Assembly: GCF_001654965.1 (NCBI RefSeq)
Contig: NZ_LXEV01000003.1
Location: 90,135 to 154,134, forward strand
Reading direction: 5' to 3'
Length of the DNA: 64,000 nucleotides
From: Proteus hauseri ATCC 700826
Lineage (GTDB): Bacteria; Pseudomonadota; Gammaproteobacteria; Enterobacterales; Enterobacteriaceae
Part shown: positions 18,162-26,663 of the stretch, piece by piece
How the letters are laid out: each line of letters starts with the position of its first letter
Position numbering within the stretch: position 1 is the first letter of the stretch
Position numbers and translations under genes: made by a program
The notes under the pieces: model-generated
The model's input: only the letters and a program-made list of their open reading frames with translations
Told to the model about the DNA's origin: nothing
Databases searched by the model: none

Positions 18162-19377
18162 TCAGACACCTAATCGCCTTGGATTACTCTGTTCATTAGC
18201 ATGGCGTGACTTACTTTATGATCGCAAGGTCGCGTTATGTATTGTGTTTTCATTGGTTTCTGTGATTGCACCTTTACTTCTGCTATTTGGTTTGAAAAAT
18301 GGCATTGTGACGCAGTTGCATCATCAATTACTCAACGATCCTCGTAACCTCGAAATTCGTATGTTAGGTAATGGCAATTACCCACCATCGTGGTTTGATG
18401 AAATTGCGCAAAAAAAAGAAGTTCGTTTTGTTATTCCTCTGACTCGTAGCCTAAATACACAAGCTGATATTGTTATTGATGGCCAGCATTTTATTGATAA
18501 TGCAGAAATTATTCCGACTGCGAAAAATGACCCATTATTAGAAGATGTCGCTATTCCACAAAATAATGACACCTTGGTGCTCTCCGCCAACGCTGCGCAA
18601 AAACTCCAAGCCAATGTAGGGGATAATGTCCGTTTGTTTATCAGCCGTAAACTTAATGGCGTTAATGAACGGGCTAAACGTACTTTTGTTGTTGGTGCCA
18701 TTATCAGTGATAGCAAATTTTCAAGAGCGGCAGCATTTGTCTCTCTTGATGTATTAGTTGCAATGGAAGATTATCGCGACGGCTATCAAGTCCCCCTTTT
18801 TGGTATTAATGAGGGGGTTGAAGCAAAACCCCGCAATCAATTTGCTAAAGCCCGGCTTTATGCCACTGACTTAGATGCTATCACCCCTTTAGATAACTGG
18901 TTTACGCAACAACATATCGATGTGATCACGCAAAAAAGCCAAATTGACTCGGTTAAAGCGATTAGTTATGTGCTGAATGTCATTTTTTCTGTCATTGCAT
19001 GGGTTTCTTTATTGGGTTGTGTTGCATCTCTTATTGGTGCTTTTCTTGCCAATATTGACCGCAAACGCAAAGATATGGCGGTATTGCGCTTATTAGGTTT
19101 TCGTCAATTTGCGGTTTCTTTATATATCGTACTGCAAGCCCTATTGTTAACCAGTCTCGCCTTTATATTAGCGCTAATGCTCTATGGCGTTGGCAGTCAG
19201 CTATTTACAACATTATTAGGTACCCATCTTCCTGAACAGGCATTTGTTTGCCAACTCACATTTTGGGATTTATTGATTGCAATGGGCAGTGCATTGCTCG
19301 TGGCATTAGTGGTTGCTGGCATTGGCGCATTACGCGCTGTCTCTATTCAACCCGCGGAGAGCTTACGTGAAATTTAA
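18142..19377 (+). CDS. FtsX/LolC/MacB-type ABC transporter permease (srf cluster)
   Basis: 411 residues with the four-helix layout of type VII ABC proteins. One N-terminal helix (VALCIVFSLVSVIAPLLLLFG) is followed by a periplasmic domain of about 200 residues and three C-terminal helices around SLLGCVASLIGAFLANIDRK and ALLVALVVAGIGALRA, ending IQPAESLREI as LolC/E and MacB proteins do. The coupling region DRKRKDMAVLRLLGF precedes the third helix. The start is a GTG at 18142 with a perfect AGGAGG 5 bases upstream, inside the ATPase gene. Such permeases transmit ATPase strokes to periplasmic partners, here plausibly the lipoproteins, the vWA proteins or the FGE-like protein. No substrate can be named. 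Confidence 0.85.
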   Translation: MSLSNNNQTPNRLGLLCSLAWRDLLYDRKVALCIVFSLVSVIAPLLLLFGLKNGIVTQLHHQLLNDPRNLEIRMLGNGNYPPSWFDEIAQKKEVRFVIPLTRSLNTQADIVIDGQHFIDNAEIIPTAKNDPLLEDVAIPQNNDTLVLSANAAQKLQANVGDNVRLFISRKLNGVNERAKRTFVVGAIISDSKFSRAAAFVSLDVLVAMEDYRDGYQVPLFGINEGVEAKPRNQFAKARLYATDLDAITPLDNWFTQQHIDVITQKSQIDSVKAISYVLNVIFSVIAWVSLLGCVASLIGAFLANIDRKRKDMAVLRLLGFRQFAVSLYIVLQALLLTSLAFILALMLYGVGSQLFTTLLGTHLPEQAFVCQLTFWDLLIAMGSALLVALVVAGIGALRAVSIQPAESLREI

Positions 19378-20923
19378 TTTATCGCTATTAACTTTATCAT
19401 TCACGCTGTTATCTAGCAGTTTCACAGCGTCTGCGGCGTGGGATAACAAGTTTGTTAATCCAAAACCCCTCCCTGATGATGTGATTTTGCCCTTTCCTTG
19501 TGAAGGTTCCATGGTTTTTCGCCCAGTCACTATTCCACTTAGTCAGCCGCTACAAGATTACAGTGTGACACTAGGGCAAGAAGGTGATGAATGGGGATAC
19601 TTAGAACAATCACGCGCTGAATATATTTCAGGCAGTTTTCCGCTAAAAACCAAAGAAAAAGGACGCTATTATTTACTGGCTAAATACCCGGTAACTGATT
19701 TGCAATTTAACGCAATGCAAAGTGTGATTAATGGTAAAGAGTGCCCAACAGCATCTAATAAATTACGTTTGCCTAAAGTGAATGTGAGCTGGTATGAAGC
19801 AATGCAGTTTGCTGATCAATATAATCAGTGGCTAAGAAGTAAACATCCTGAAGCCCTACCCGTAGAAGATGGCACTAAAGGTTTTGCTCGTTTACCAACA
19901 GAAACTGAGTGGGAGTTTGCTGCTCGTGGTGGCTTAAAAGTATCTGCTTCAGAATTTCGTGATACTCGCTTTCCAATGCCTGAAGGCGCGAAAAACTATA
20001 TTTGGTCAGCAGGAAGTCAATCCGCTAACGGCTCTTTACAACTCACTGGATTACTATCGCCAAACCCGTTGGGATTACACGATATGTTAGGTAACGCGGC
20101 TGAAATGATGTTTGAACCTTTTAGACTGAATAAACTCGACCGCTTACATGGTCAAGCCGGTGGCTTTATTGTACGAGGCGGAAGTTATTTAACACCAGAA
20201 AGCGATATGCGCAGCTCATGGCGTCAAGAAGAACCTTATTACACCAATACGGGTGCAAATAAAAATAAATACACGGGTTTTCGTTTAGCGATTGTCGCGC
20301 CAACTTTAACGTCTAGAGACAAAATTAAAGAGATCGAAAAAGAGTGGCAGCAGTTAGGAAATGAAAAGCCGGCGAACAATAAATCGAAAGCCAATAGTGA
20401 TAGCTCAATTAATAGTTTAAATACATTATCCACGCAAGTTGAAGATGAAGCGCTGAAAAAGCAATTGGCTGAGTTAAAAAATACCTTACGAGCCAATGCG
20501 CAACTGCGTGATGAACAACGAGATCAAGCAATTAGAACCTCATTGCAATTAGGTGCATTTCTGTGCACTAAATTAAAAGATGATGGCGAATTTTATGACC
20601 GGCTCATTGCGCTTCATAATAAAAACTGCCCTGCTGGCACAAAAGATGCCACTTGTGAGCGTCGCCAAGAACAAGTTAACGAACACAAGAAAACACTCGA
20701 TTTTGTTGTTAGCTATTACGCTGACACTTTGGTGGATATGGCAACAACCTATGATGCATCACTTGTGAAGCCTCAGGTTGATGTTGTCCGTCAACTCATG
20801 GAAGCAAGAGGAAAATCAAATTTAAATACGTACCTTTCAACTTATATGCAAGGGCTCCAAGGATATTGGACAAATGGTAAGGTTTCACGGAACGAATGGC
20901 TTGAAGCGTGCAAAAAACAATAA
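19367..20923 (+). CDS. periplasmic FGE-sulfatase-fold (SUMF1-like) protein lacking the catalytic cysteine
   Basis: 518 residues from the GTG at 19367 (GGAG 7 bases upstream, overlapping the permease by 11). A Sec signal peptide ends around ASA-AWD (residue 23-24). The FGE-sulfatase domain, roughly residues 90-335, shows YYLLAKYPVTDLQF, VNVSWYEAMQFADQYN, RLPTETEWEFAARGG, NPLGLHDMLGNAAEMMFEPF, VRGGSYL and TGFRLAI. In true formylglycine-generating enzymes a cysteine pair lies between the RGGS and GFR motifs; here that stretch reads MRSSWRQEEPYY with no Cys, so oxidase activity is unlikely. The C-terminal 180 residues are charged and helical, with four cysteines (FLCTKL, KNCPAG, ATCERR, LEACKKQ). 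It is probably a binding or scaffold component. Confidence 0.82.
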   Translation: MKFNLSLLTLSFTLLSSSFTASAAWDNKFVNPKPLPDDVILPFPCEGSMVFRPVTIPLSQPLQDYSVTLGQEGDEWGYLEQSRAEYISGSFPLKTKEKGRYYLLAKYPVTDLQFNAMQSVINGKECPTASNKLRLPKVNVSWYEAMQFADQYNQWLRSKHPEALPVEDGTKGFARLPTETEWEFAARGGLKVSASEFRDTRFPMPEGAKNYIWSAGSQSANGSLQLTGLLSPNPLGLHDMLGNAAEMMFEPFRLNKLDRLHGQAGGFIVRGGSYLTPESDMRSSWRQEEPYYTNTGANKNKYTGFRLAIVAPTLTSRDKIKEIEKEWQQLGNEKPANNKSKANSDSSINSLNTLSTQVEDEALKKQLAELKNTLRANAQLRDEQRDQAIRTSLQLGAFLCTKLKDDGEFYDRLIALHNKNCPAGTKDATCERRQEQVNEHKKTLDFVVSYYADTLVDMATTYDASLVKPQVDVVRQLMEARGKSNLNTYLSTYMQGLQGYWTNGKVSRNEWLEACKKQ

Positions 20924-20950
20924 CATTGACTTGAGATAGATGGGTGTGAA

Positions 20951-21634
20951 ATGAAAAAGCGGTTAATGGCTGTGCTTGGCTTAAGTACTGTGTTGGTCTT
21001 ATCGGGATGTCAAAGCAATAATGGCGCAGATCCTCGTATCACCAACAATAGCGATATGGAGTTCTTCAGCAAATCAGGTATTACAGCTTGTGCTGGTGGT
21101 GCTGCTATTGGTGCTCTAGGTTGCTTAGTATCAAATTCAAGTAACAAAGGCGCATGTATGCTTATCGCCGCAGTTGCTGGCTGTGGTGTGGGTATTGGTG
21201 CTAACGCCTATTTAGATAATAAACGTAAAGATTATTCTTCTAAGGAAGAGATGCTTAACTCGATGATTGCTGATATTAAAAAAGAGAATCAGCATTTACA
21301 AAGTGCATCTAATGCGGCAAGAGCGGTCATTGATGACGACAAAAAAGCATTAGCTAAAATCGAGCAAGATATGAAGCAGCAACGCTTAAATAAAGCGGCA
21401 GCTGAAAAACAATTAAAAGGTATCGATGCCAATATCGCCGCTTTGCGTTCTCGTTTATCTGATATGACAAAACGTGAAGCAGAATGGCGAGATATTGCGG
21501 CTAAAAGTCGTGATGACGGTATAAAAACAGCGCAACTTGATAAGCAAATCACTGGGATGAAACAACAAGTAGCCTCTTTACAAGAAGAGCTAGATAGCCT
21601 CTACTCTCAACGCACTGCAATAAGACTTAGTTAA
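20951..21634 (+). CDS. outer-membrane lipoprotein with glycine zipper and coiled coil
   Basis: 227 residues with a lipoprotein signal; the lipobox LSGC places the lipidated Cys at 20 and Gln at +2, which predicts sorting to the outer membrane. Residues about 45-87 are Gly/Ala-rich (GGAAIGALGCLVS, AAVAGCGVGIGANAYLD), resembling glycine-zipper segments that pack in membranes. Residues 95-227 are a long coiled coil rich in Lys, Glu, Gln and Ala (KKENQHLQSASNAARAV, DSLYSQRT). Together with the next lipoprotein it could form a periplasmic rod linking the outer membrane to the inner-membrane parts of the cluster. Family not recognised. Confidence 0.8.
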   Translation: MKKRLMAVLGLSTVLVLSGCQSNNGADPRITNNSDMEFFSKSGITACAGGAAIGALGCLVSNSSNKGACMLIAAVAGCGVGIGANAYLDNKRKDYSSKEEMLNSMIADIKKENQHLQSASNAARAVIDDDKKALAKIEQDMKQQRLNKAAAEKQLKGIDANIAALRSRLSDMTKREAEWRDIAAKSRDDGIKTAQLDKQITGMKQQVASLQEELDSLYSQRTAIRLS

Positions 21635-21645
21635 AAAGGATGATA

Positions 21646-22134
21646 ATGAAACTTTTACCTCTCTCCCTTGTGGGTATGACACTACTGTTAAGTGGTTGTG
21701 TAACAAATCCAGCAGATTGCGACCCTACCACAGGTGATGTCAGTATTATTACAAAATTTAATTGTAATTATTCAGGCACTTATGATAATCGCATAGAGCA
21801 GAAAAAAGCTGTCTTAGGTAATGAACAAGCATTAAATATTGAGTTTAAAGCCGTACTTGCTGCTATTGAGAAAGAAAAACAGCAAAGCAATGCTGATTTA
21901 AAAACGCAACAAGCTAATCAACGTGCTTTAAATCAATCAATGAATAATTTGTTAAATCAAATTCGCCAAAAAACCAAAGGCCAAAGTGATATTCAAAAAC
22001 AAATTGATGATATTGATAAAAGAATGAAAGCTGTACAAAACAATCCATCAAAATCTGTGATGGAAAAACAGCTCGAGTTAGAAGGTCTACAAAATAAAGT
22101 GATCGATTTACAAAGTGATTTAGGGCTGAAGTAA
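21646..22134 (+). CDS. small coiled-coil lipoprotein
   Basis: 162 residues from the ATG at 21646, with AAAAGGA ending 5 bases upstream; an ATG at 21640 overlaps that ribosome site. The signal peptide ends in LLSGC (Cys18), then VTNPADCDP. The mature protein from about residue 50 is almost entirely helical and Gln/Lys/Asn-rich (QQANQRALNQSMNNLLNQI), a likely coiled coil. It lies 5 bases after the previous lipoprotein stop (measured from 21640) and is the last gene of the srf cluster before a strong hairpin. Function unknown. Confidence 0.78.
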   Translation: MKLLPLSLVGMTLLLSGCVTNPADCDPTTGDVSIITKFNCNYSGTYDNRIEQKKAVLGNEQALNIEFKAVLAAIEKEKQQSNADLKTQQANQRALNQSMNNLLNQIRQKTKGQSDIQKQIDDIDKRMKAVQNNPSKSVMEKQLELEGLQNKVIDLQSDLGLK

Positions 22135-22140
22135 AATACT

Positions 22141-22175
22141 TTATAACTCCTCATATAATTTATGGGGAGTTATAA
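22141..22175 (+). terminator. long hairpin closing the srf cluster
   Basis: Arms 22141-22155 and 22161-22175 pair over 15 positions with a single mismatch around a 5-base loop. It starts 6 bases after the last stop codon. No U tract follows on the plus strand (ATTAAAAAA), so it may protect the 3' end rather than terminate strongly. Confidence 0.65.
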
Positions 22176-22344
22176 TTAAAAAAATATAGTTAATTATAAT
22201 GCTGACACTAAATAAATTCTAAATTCGTGATGTGTTTTTTATAAAAAACACAGTTATCAAATTAAAGAACCTTTTTTAATATCCTAAAAAATATCCTCAT
22301 TACTATAATCCCGCTTCTTTACAATTAATAAAGGGATATAACAA

Positions 22345-22908
22345 ATGAAAAAACAATTGCTATCAGCTTTACTTATCACAGGTTTATTTTCTATTTCTTC
22401 TGCCAATGCACATGATGATCTACAATTTGGTAAAACAACGCTTTCTGCGGGTTATTCACAAATAAAAATGGAAGGTCAAAATCCAATGCATGGCGGTGTT
22501 ATTTCACTTCGTCAAGAACTCAATAAACAATTTGGCATTTTAGCAACAACCACCTATACCCAGAACGAATATGATTTAGATAAATCATTCAAAAGAGTAT
22601 TAAAAGACATTAATACTCGTTATTATTCTGTTATGACAGGACCTACTTTACGCTTAAATGATTATTTCAGTGTTTATGGTGTTGCGGGTATCAGTCAAAT
22701 ACAATTTAAAAATTTAGATAAAAGCGAATTTAATAAAAATAAAATTAAAAAAAATGCATTTAGCTGGGGTGCAGGTATTATGATTAACCCAACTGAAATG
22801 CTGTCTATTTCTTTAGGCTATGAAAATAGCCGCTATAAATTTAGTGAAATTGCTAAAAATAAAATGATTATCGATGGCTTTATTGCCAATGTTGGTTATC
22901 GTTTTTAA
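22345..22908 (+). CDS. Ail/Lom/OmpX-family outer-membrane beta-barrel protein
   Basis: 187 residues. Sec signal peptide (MKKQLLSALLITGLFSISSANA) then an eight-stranded barrel pattern of alternating hydrophobic residues, for example TTLSAGYSQIKMEG, YYSVMTGPTLRLNDYFSVYGVAG and FSWGAGIMINPTEMLSISLGYENS, ending in NVGYRF with the C-terminal Phe used by the Bam machinery. The size and strand layout match OmpX/Ail adhesion-invasion and serum-resistance proteins. It has its own upstream gap of 210 bases and its own terminator, so it is probably monocistronic and unrelated to the srf genes. Exact function (adhesion, complement resistance) is not shown by sequence. Confidence 0.8.
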   Translation: MKKQLLSALLITGLFSISSANAHDDLQFGKTTLSAGYSQIKMEGQNPMHGGVISLRQELNKQFGILATTTYTQNEYDLDKSFKRVLKDINTRYYSVMTGPTLRLNDYFSVYGVAGISQIQFKNLDKSEFNKNKIKKNAFSWGAGIMINPTEMLSISLGYENSRYKFSEIAKNKMIIDGFIANVGYRF

Positions 22909-22915
22909 TCACAGC

Positions 22916-22949
22916 AAGCACATATTATTAATATAGTATGTGCTTATTT
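22916..22949 (+). terminator. intrinsic terminator after the Ail/OmpX-like gene
   Basis: AAGCACATA (22916-22924) pairs with TATGTGCTT (22937-22945) and is followed by ATTTTAG, 8 bases after the stop codon. Confidence 0.75.
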
Positions 22950-22988
22950 TAGTTAAAATAATACGATAACATTTACTCAAATAAAAAC

Positions 22989-23015
22989 GCCTCTGCTTTA
23001 TATAAACACAGAGGC
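22989..23015 (-). terminator. intrinsic terminator of the chb operon
   Basis: GCCTCTG and CAGAGGC form a perfect 7-base stem. On the minus strand it is followed by a T-rich run (GTTTTTATTT). It lies about 70 bases beyond the chbG stop. Confidence 0.75.
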
Positions 23016-23083
23016 AAATTAAAAACCAAAATGAATCACACCAGGGTATAACACTAATACATCCGTTTTAAAGACCTACACGA

Positions 23084-23845
23084 TTAAATTAAATTTTGAT
23101 AAGTCCCTAATTGATATCCTCGCTCTACTATTGCTTTTTTTAACGATAATTCTGTTAATACGTCAAGCTCCACTAAACGTTGAAAACAATAACCGCTTGC
23201 ACGTAATGGATTATCAATAAACGCGGGATGCGTCATCACCTCTAAAGAATGCTCATTACGCGCTAATGATCCATCAAGTACTTTTAAAAACAGTGCTTGT
23301 GATATTTCATCACCATAAAATTGGCTATCAAAACCATCGCTACTTAAAACACCTTGAGTATCAATAGCACCTTGTTTTGCCAAAGGTCTATCCACTCGTA
23401 ATGGCAGTGATTTTTCTTTTGCAAACTCCGCAACAATAGGGAAAATTTGCTTAAACATATGCACATGATGGTGGCTATCAATATGGTCTGGTTCACAAGC
23501 AAAAATATCGATAAAACGCTGATATTGAGCCTGTAATTCAATGCGTATTTCATCTAAAGGTAAATCACCCTCTTCTGCCATCTGCCAAACCCACTTACCT
23601 AATACACCCTCACGCGTTAAAGAGGATAAAGGAGACAGCGGCTTACCCATTGTCAGCGTAAAATGAAGCCCTACACCCAAGTTAGGTAACTCTTTACGTA
23701 ATTGCGCTGCATGTTCAATGCCTTCGGCGTTAACTAATGCGGTTGTTGATGTCACCACACCATAACGATGACACTCTGCAATGCCGTAGTTTTGTCCCTT
23801 GCTAAGCCCGAAATCGTCTGCATTAACAATCAATAAACGCGCCAT
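23084..23845 (-). CDS. chbG: chitooligosaccharide deacetylase ChbG (YdjC family)
   Basis: 253 residues. Metal-binding motifs of the YdjC-like deacetylase fold are present: [12 protein letters not shown] near the N-terminus (Asp pair) and DSHHHVHMF in the middle (His residues). In E. coli ChbG removes one acetyl group from chitobiose-6-phosphate, producing the form that both ChbF can hydrolyse and ChbR recognises as inducer. The MTHPAFID stretch matches the third conserved block. It is the last gene of chbBCARFG, 39 bases after chbF, exactly as in E. coli. Confidence 0.9.
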   Translation of the reverse strand: MARLLIVNADDFGLSKGQNYGIAECHRYGVVTSTTALVNAEGIEHAAQLRKELPNLGVGLHFTLTMGKPLSPLSSLTREGVLGKWVWQMAEEGDLPLDEIRIELQAQYQRFIDIFACEPDHIDSHHHVHMFKQIFPIVAEFAKEKSLPLRVDRPLAKQGAIDTQGVLSSDGFDSQFYGDEISQALFLKVLDGSLARNEHSLEVMTHPAFIDNPLRASGYCFQRLVELDVLTELSLKKAIVERGYQLGTYQNLI

Positions 23846-23884
23846 TTTGTCTCCTTTTTACTTATTTTCGCATCATTTTAATGA

Positions 23885-25240
23885 TTAATGAGTACTCTTT
23901 TCTAACTGTGCTATTGCTTTAGCAAAATTAGGTAGATGCGCTTTATGTGCTAATAATAATTCTCGCGTTAATACTTCAGCATCTTTATCTGAAAGCACTA
24001 ATGGTGTTAAATTCATTGCCAATAATGCATCATTTAATTCACCTGTTATTGCTGCTTTACTTGCTGCAATTTCAAAACCTTTAATGGTATGAATTAAACC
24101 CATTACTTTCTCATCAAAATGCGTTAAACGCGGGTGTGGTTTAGCGCCATCGCGCCCTAAAATAGCTGTAACTTCTATCGACCAATCCGCAGGAATATTA
24201 TCAATATGCCCATGATGTGGAATATTGACATAATGCTCAGCTTGTTTGTCGTTATAGATGGCATTAATAACTTCACATGCAGCATCGGAATAATATGCAC
24301 CACCGCGTAATTCAAGCTCTTTAGGTTTGATATTTAAGTCCGGATCTTTATAAAGGTCGAATAATTGTTTTTCGACTTTTTGCACCACTTTAGCGCGAGC
24401 ACCGCCTTTATAATATTCACCCATTTCTATTGCTAGCATCTCTTTTTGCTTAAAGTAATACAGCAAATAAGAACACGGCAGCATATTAAGAGAACGAATT
24501 AATCCTTCACTAAATGGTAAATCAAAAATATTTTTTACTGAGCCCGCAGTTAATGTGCCAGAAGCAACACCATCTAATAACTCAGGGAAACGAGACTGAC
24601 CATTTACAATTACATCCTTAATAAACACCATGTGATTTAAACCAAATAAATCAATAGAAAGCTCATCTTTATCTGTAAGATCCAGAACATCTGTAATAAA
24701 CATCTTCATACCAATAGGAATATTACAAACACCAATAAACTGCTTAAAATTGGTATGACGATAAACGGCTTCTGTCACCATGCCTGCTGGATTAGTGAAG
24801 TTAATAATCCACGCATTTGGGCATATTTCTTCAACATCTTTAATAATGTCAAAAATAACGGGAATAGTACGTAAACCTTTAAATAAACCACCTGCGCCAT
24901 TAGTTTCTTGACCTAAATAACCATGACTTAAAGGAATAGACTCATCAAGTTCTCTCGCTTTTAATTGCCCGACACGTAATTGTGTTGTGACAAAATCGGC
25001 ATTTTTTAATGCTTCACGACGATTTAATGTTTTATGAATAGTTAAAGGAATACCCGCTTTTTTTACCATCCGCTGGCAAAGCTCAAAAATAATATCGAGC
25101 TTTTCTTTACCCTCAGCAACATCCACTAACCACAGCTCTGTAATAGGTAACTCATGGTAGCGTTTAATAAAGCCTTCTAACAACTCAGGTGTATAGCTAC
25201 TTCCACCACCAATGGTAACCACTTTTAATTTATGACTCAT
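23885..25240 (-). CDS. chbF: 6-phospho-beta-glucosidase ChbF (glycoside hydrolase family 4)
   Basis: 451 residues. The N-terminal Rossmann motif KVVTIGGGSSYTPELLEG binds NAD. VTTQLRVGQLKARELDE, ETNGAGGLFKGLRTIP, IINFTNPAGMVTEAV and CNIPIGM are hallmark GH4 stretches; the Cys in GVCNIP and the His in LFGLNH are expected manganese ligands. It hydrolyses deacetylated chitobiose-6-phosphate to sugar phosphates by an NAD- and metal-dependent elimination mechanism. A 160-base gap separates it from chbR, longer than elsewhere in the operon, and holds a small 6-base-stem hairpin near 25255-25270. Confidence 0.9.
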   Translation of the reverse strand: MSHKLKVVTIGGGSSYTPELLEGFIKRYHELPITELWLVDVAEGKEKLDIIFELCQRMVKKAGIPLTIHKTLNRREALKNADFVTTQLRVGQLKARELDESIPLSHGYLGQETNGAGGLFKGLRTIPVIFDIIKDVEEICPNAWIINFTNPAGMVTEAVYRHTNFKQFIGVCNIPIGMKMFITDVLDLTDKDELSIDLFGLNHMVFIKDVIVNGQSRFPELLDGVASGTLTAGSVKNIFDLPFSEGLIRSLNMLPCSYLLYYFKQKEMLAIEMGEYYKGGARAKVVQKVEKQLFDLYKDPDLNIKPKELELRGGAYYSDAACEVINAIYNDKQAEHYVNIPHHGHIDNIPADWSIEVTAILGRDGAKPHPRLTHFDEKVMGLIHTIKGFEIAASKAAITGELNDALLAMNLTPLVLSDKDAEVLTRELLLAHKAHLPNFAKAIAQLEKSTH

Positions 25241-25400
25241 AAAATACTCCCATACAGCATAATAATGCTGTTATTTGTGTATTAATGGTGAATTTAAGGC
25301 GTAAAAGCCCCTAAGAAAAATCAATTAATTTTTCTTTTCATTTCAATGGCTAAATAAAATCAATTTATTGATTGATTAAATTTTTACGCTTAATAATGAA

Positions 25401-26258
25401 TTAATTTGTTTCTTTAATACTGTATAAATTTTTTCGATAACTATTTGGTGTTAGCGAAGTAACCTTTTTAAAGGTTTTAATAAATAAACTTGGGCTGCTA
25501 TAGCCAGAATCGAAAGCAATATCCGTTACCGAATAGTTGGTTATTTCCAACTGTTTTTTAGCAAAGTTAATCCTAATATCATGAATAATTTGCATTGGTG
25601 TTTTATCGTAATAACGTCGCGTCGCTCTGGTTAAATATTCTTGTGATTTCCCTGATAACATCACCATATTAGCTAAAGCATTTTCACCAAATTTCTGTTT
25701 ATCGTGCATTTCTGCTACCGTATCCCTTAGCCATAAAGGAATATCATCTTCGATACGATTATCTCTATGATGTCGTAGACGGTTAACCACATTGAAGGTG
25801 ACTATTTCGATAAATTCATTAAATTCAGTATGACGAAAATTTAATGAACTAATAACGGATTCAATATAAGAAAGAAATTCATTTTTTAGTTCATAAACTT
25901 GTGATGCAATAAAATAAGAAGGCAATAAAGAAGAATAATGTTTTTCAAAAAAAGATTTACTAATACCCACATTTAAAATACGAGTCGCACCAAATTCATA
26001 AAAACTTTGATGATGAGAACCTATAGGAATAAAAACAAAGTTCCCACGTTCTAATAAAATCTTTTTACCGTTAATCTCTTGATAATAGCGCCCCGTTAAA
26101 ACAATGGTGAATTCATAATAGTCATGTTGATGCAATCCGCTGACACTTTCCGTTTTATTATAAATAAACACATGAAAGTTTTTGCCATTAAATAGCTGGT
26201 CCTCATAGACCATACGTATTTCGCTTTGTGCTTTTAATGACTCCACCACCCTATTCAT
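25401..26258 (-). CDS. chbR: AraC-family chitobiose regulator ChbR
   Basis: 285 residues. An N-terminal cupin sensor ([24 protein letters not shown], then [15 protein letters not shown]) precedes a C-terminal double helix-turn-helix ([33 protein letters not shown] followed by LTPNSYRKN). In E. coli ChbR represses chb without sugar and activates with deacetylated chitobiose-6-phosphate, together with NagC and CRP. It starts 1 base after the chbA stop, inside the operon, so it is autoregulated. The cupin keeps the HQHD-type residues seen in ChbR. Confidence 0.88.
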   Translation of the reverse strand: MNRVVESLKAQSEIRMVYEDQLFNGKNFHVFIYNKTESVSGLHQHDYYEFTIVLTGRYYQEINGKKILLERGNFVFIPIGSHHQSFYEFGATRILNVGISKSFFEKHYSSLLPSYFIASQVYELKNEFLSYIESVISSLNFRHTEFNEFIEIVTFNVVNRLRHHRDNRIEDDIPLWLRDTVAEMHDKQKFGENALANMVMLSGKSQEYLTRATRRYYDKTPMQIIHDIRINFAKKQLEITNYSVTDIAFDSGYSSPSLFIKTFKKVTSLTPNSYRKNLYSIKETN

Positions 26259-26259
26259 C

Positions 26260-26607
26260 TTATTTTATCTTCTCATGTAATTCGATTAATTCCGTAACCA
26301 GCTCTCTTGCTAACATAGAGGTCATTAAATGATCTTGTGCATGTACTAATACTAAGCTGACTTTGGTTTTTCCTAATCCTTGGTCATCGCCAATTAAGCG
26401 CGTTTGAATTTTATGGGCTTCATTTAATGCTGCGCGAGATTGCTCCATTAATTTTCTTGCGCCCTCAAAATCACCTTCTTTGGCTTTTTTTAATGCACCA
26501 TAAGCCACGCTACGCGCTTGCCCTGAATTAATAATAAGCCCCATAACTATCTCTTCAAATTCATCTTCTGTTACTGAACTGTCTTCGGCATTTTCAATAT
26601 CTAACAT
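26260..26607 (-). CDS. chbA: PTS chitobiose-specific EIIA component ChbA
   Basis: 115 residues, the lactose/cellobiose EIIA fold of three helices. The phosphorylated His89 lies in [14 protein letters not shown]. It passes the phosphate from HPr to the Cys of ChbB. The N-terminal tail is acidic ([19 protein letters not shown]) as in E. coli ChbA. A hairpin separates it from chbC. Confidence 0.92.
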   Translation of the reverse strand: MLDIENAEDSSVTEDEFEEIVMGLIINSGQARSVAYGALKKAKEGDFEGARKLMEQSRAALNEAHKIQTRLIGDDQGLGKTKVSLVLVHAQDHLMTSMLARELVTELIELHEKIK

Positions 26608-26627
26608 CGTATTTCCTCTTTGACTTT

Positions 26628-26653
26628 TAGGTGCAGAGAAAACTCTGCACCTA
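26628..26653 (-). other. intra-operon hairpin between chbC and chbA
   Basis: AGGTGCAGAG (26629-26638) pairs perfectly with CTCTGCACCT (26643-26652) around AAAA, plus one closing pair. On the minus strand only a short A-rich sequence follows, so it is not a full terminator. It may stabilise the chbBC message or set relative expression of the downstream genes. Confidence 0.65.
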
Positions 26654-26663
26654 TTTTTCTAAC

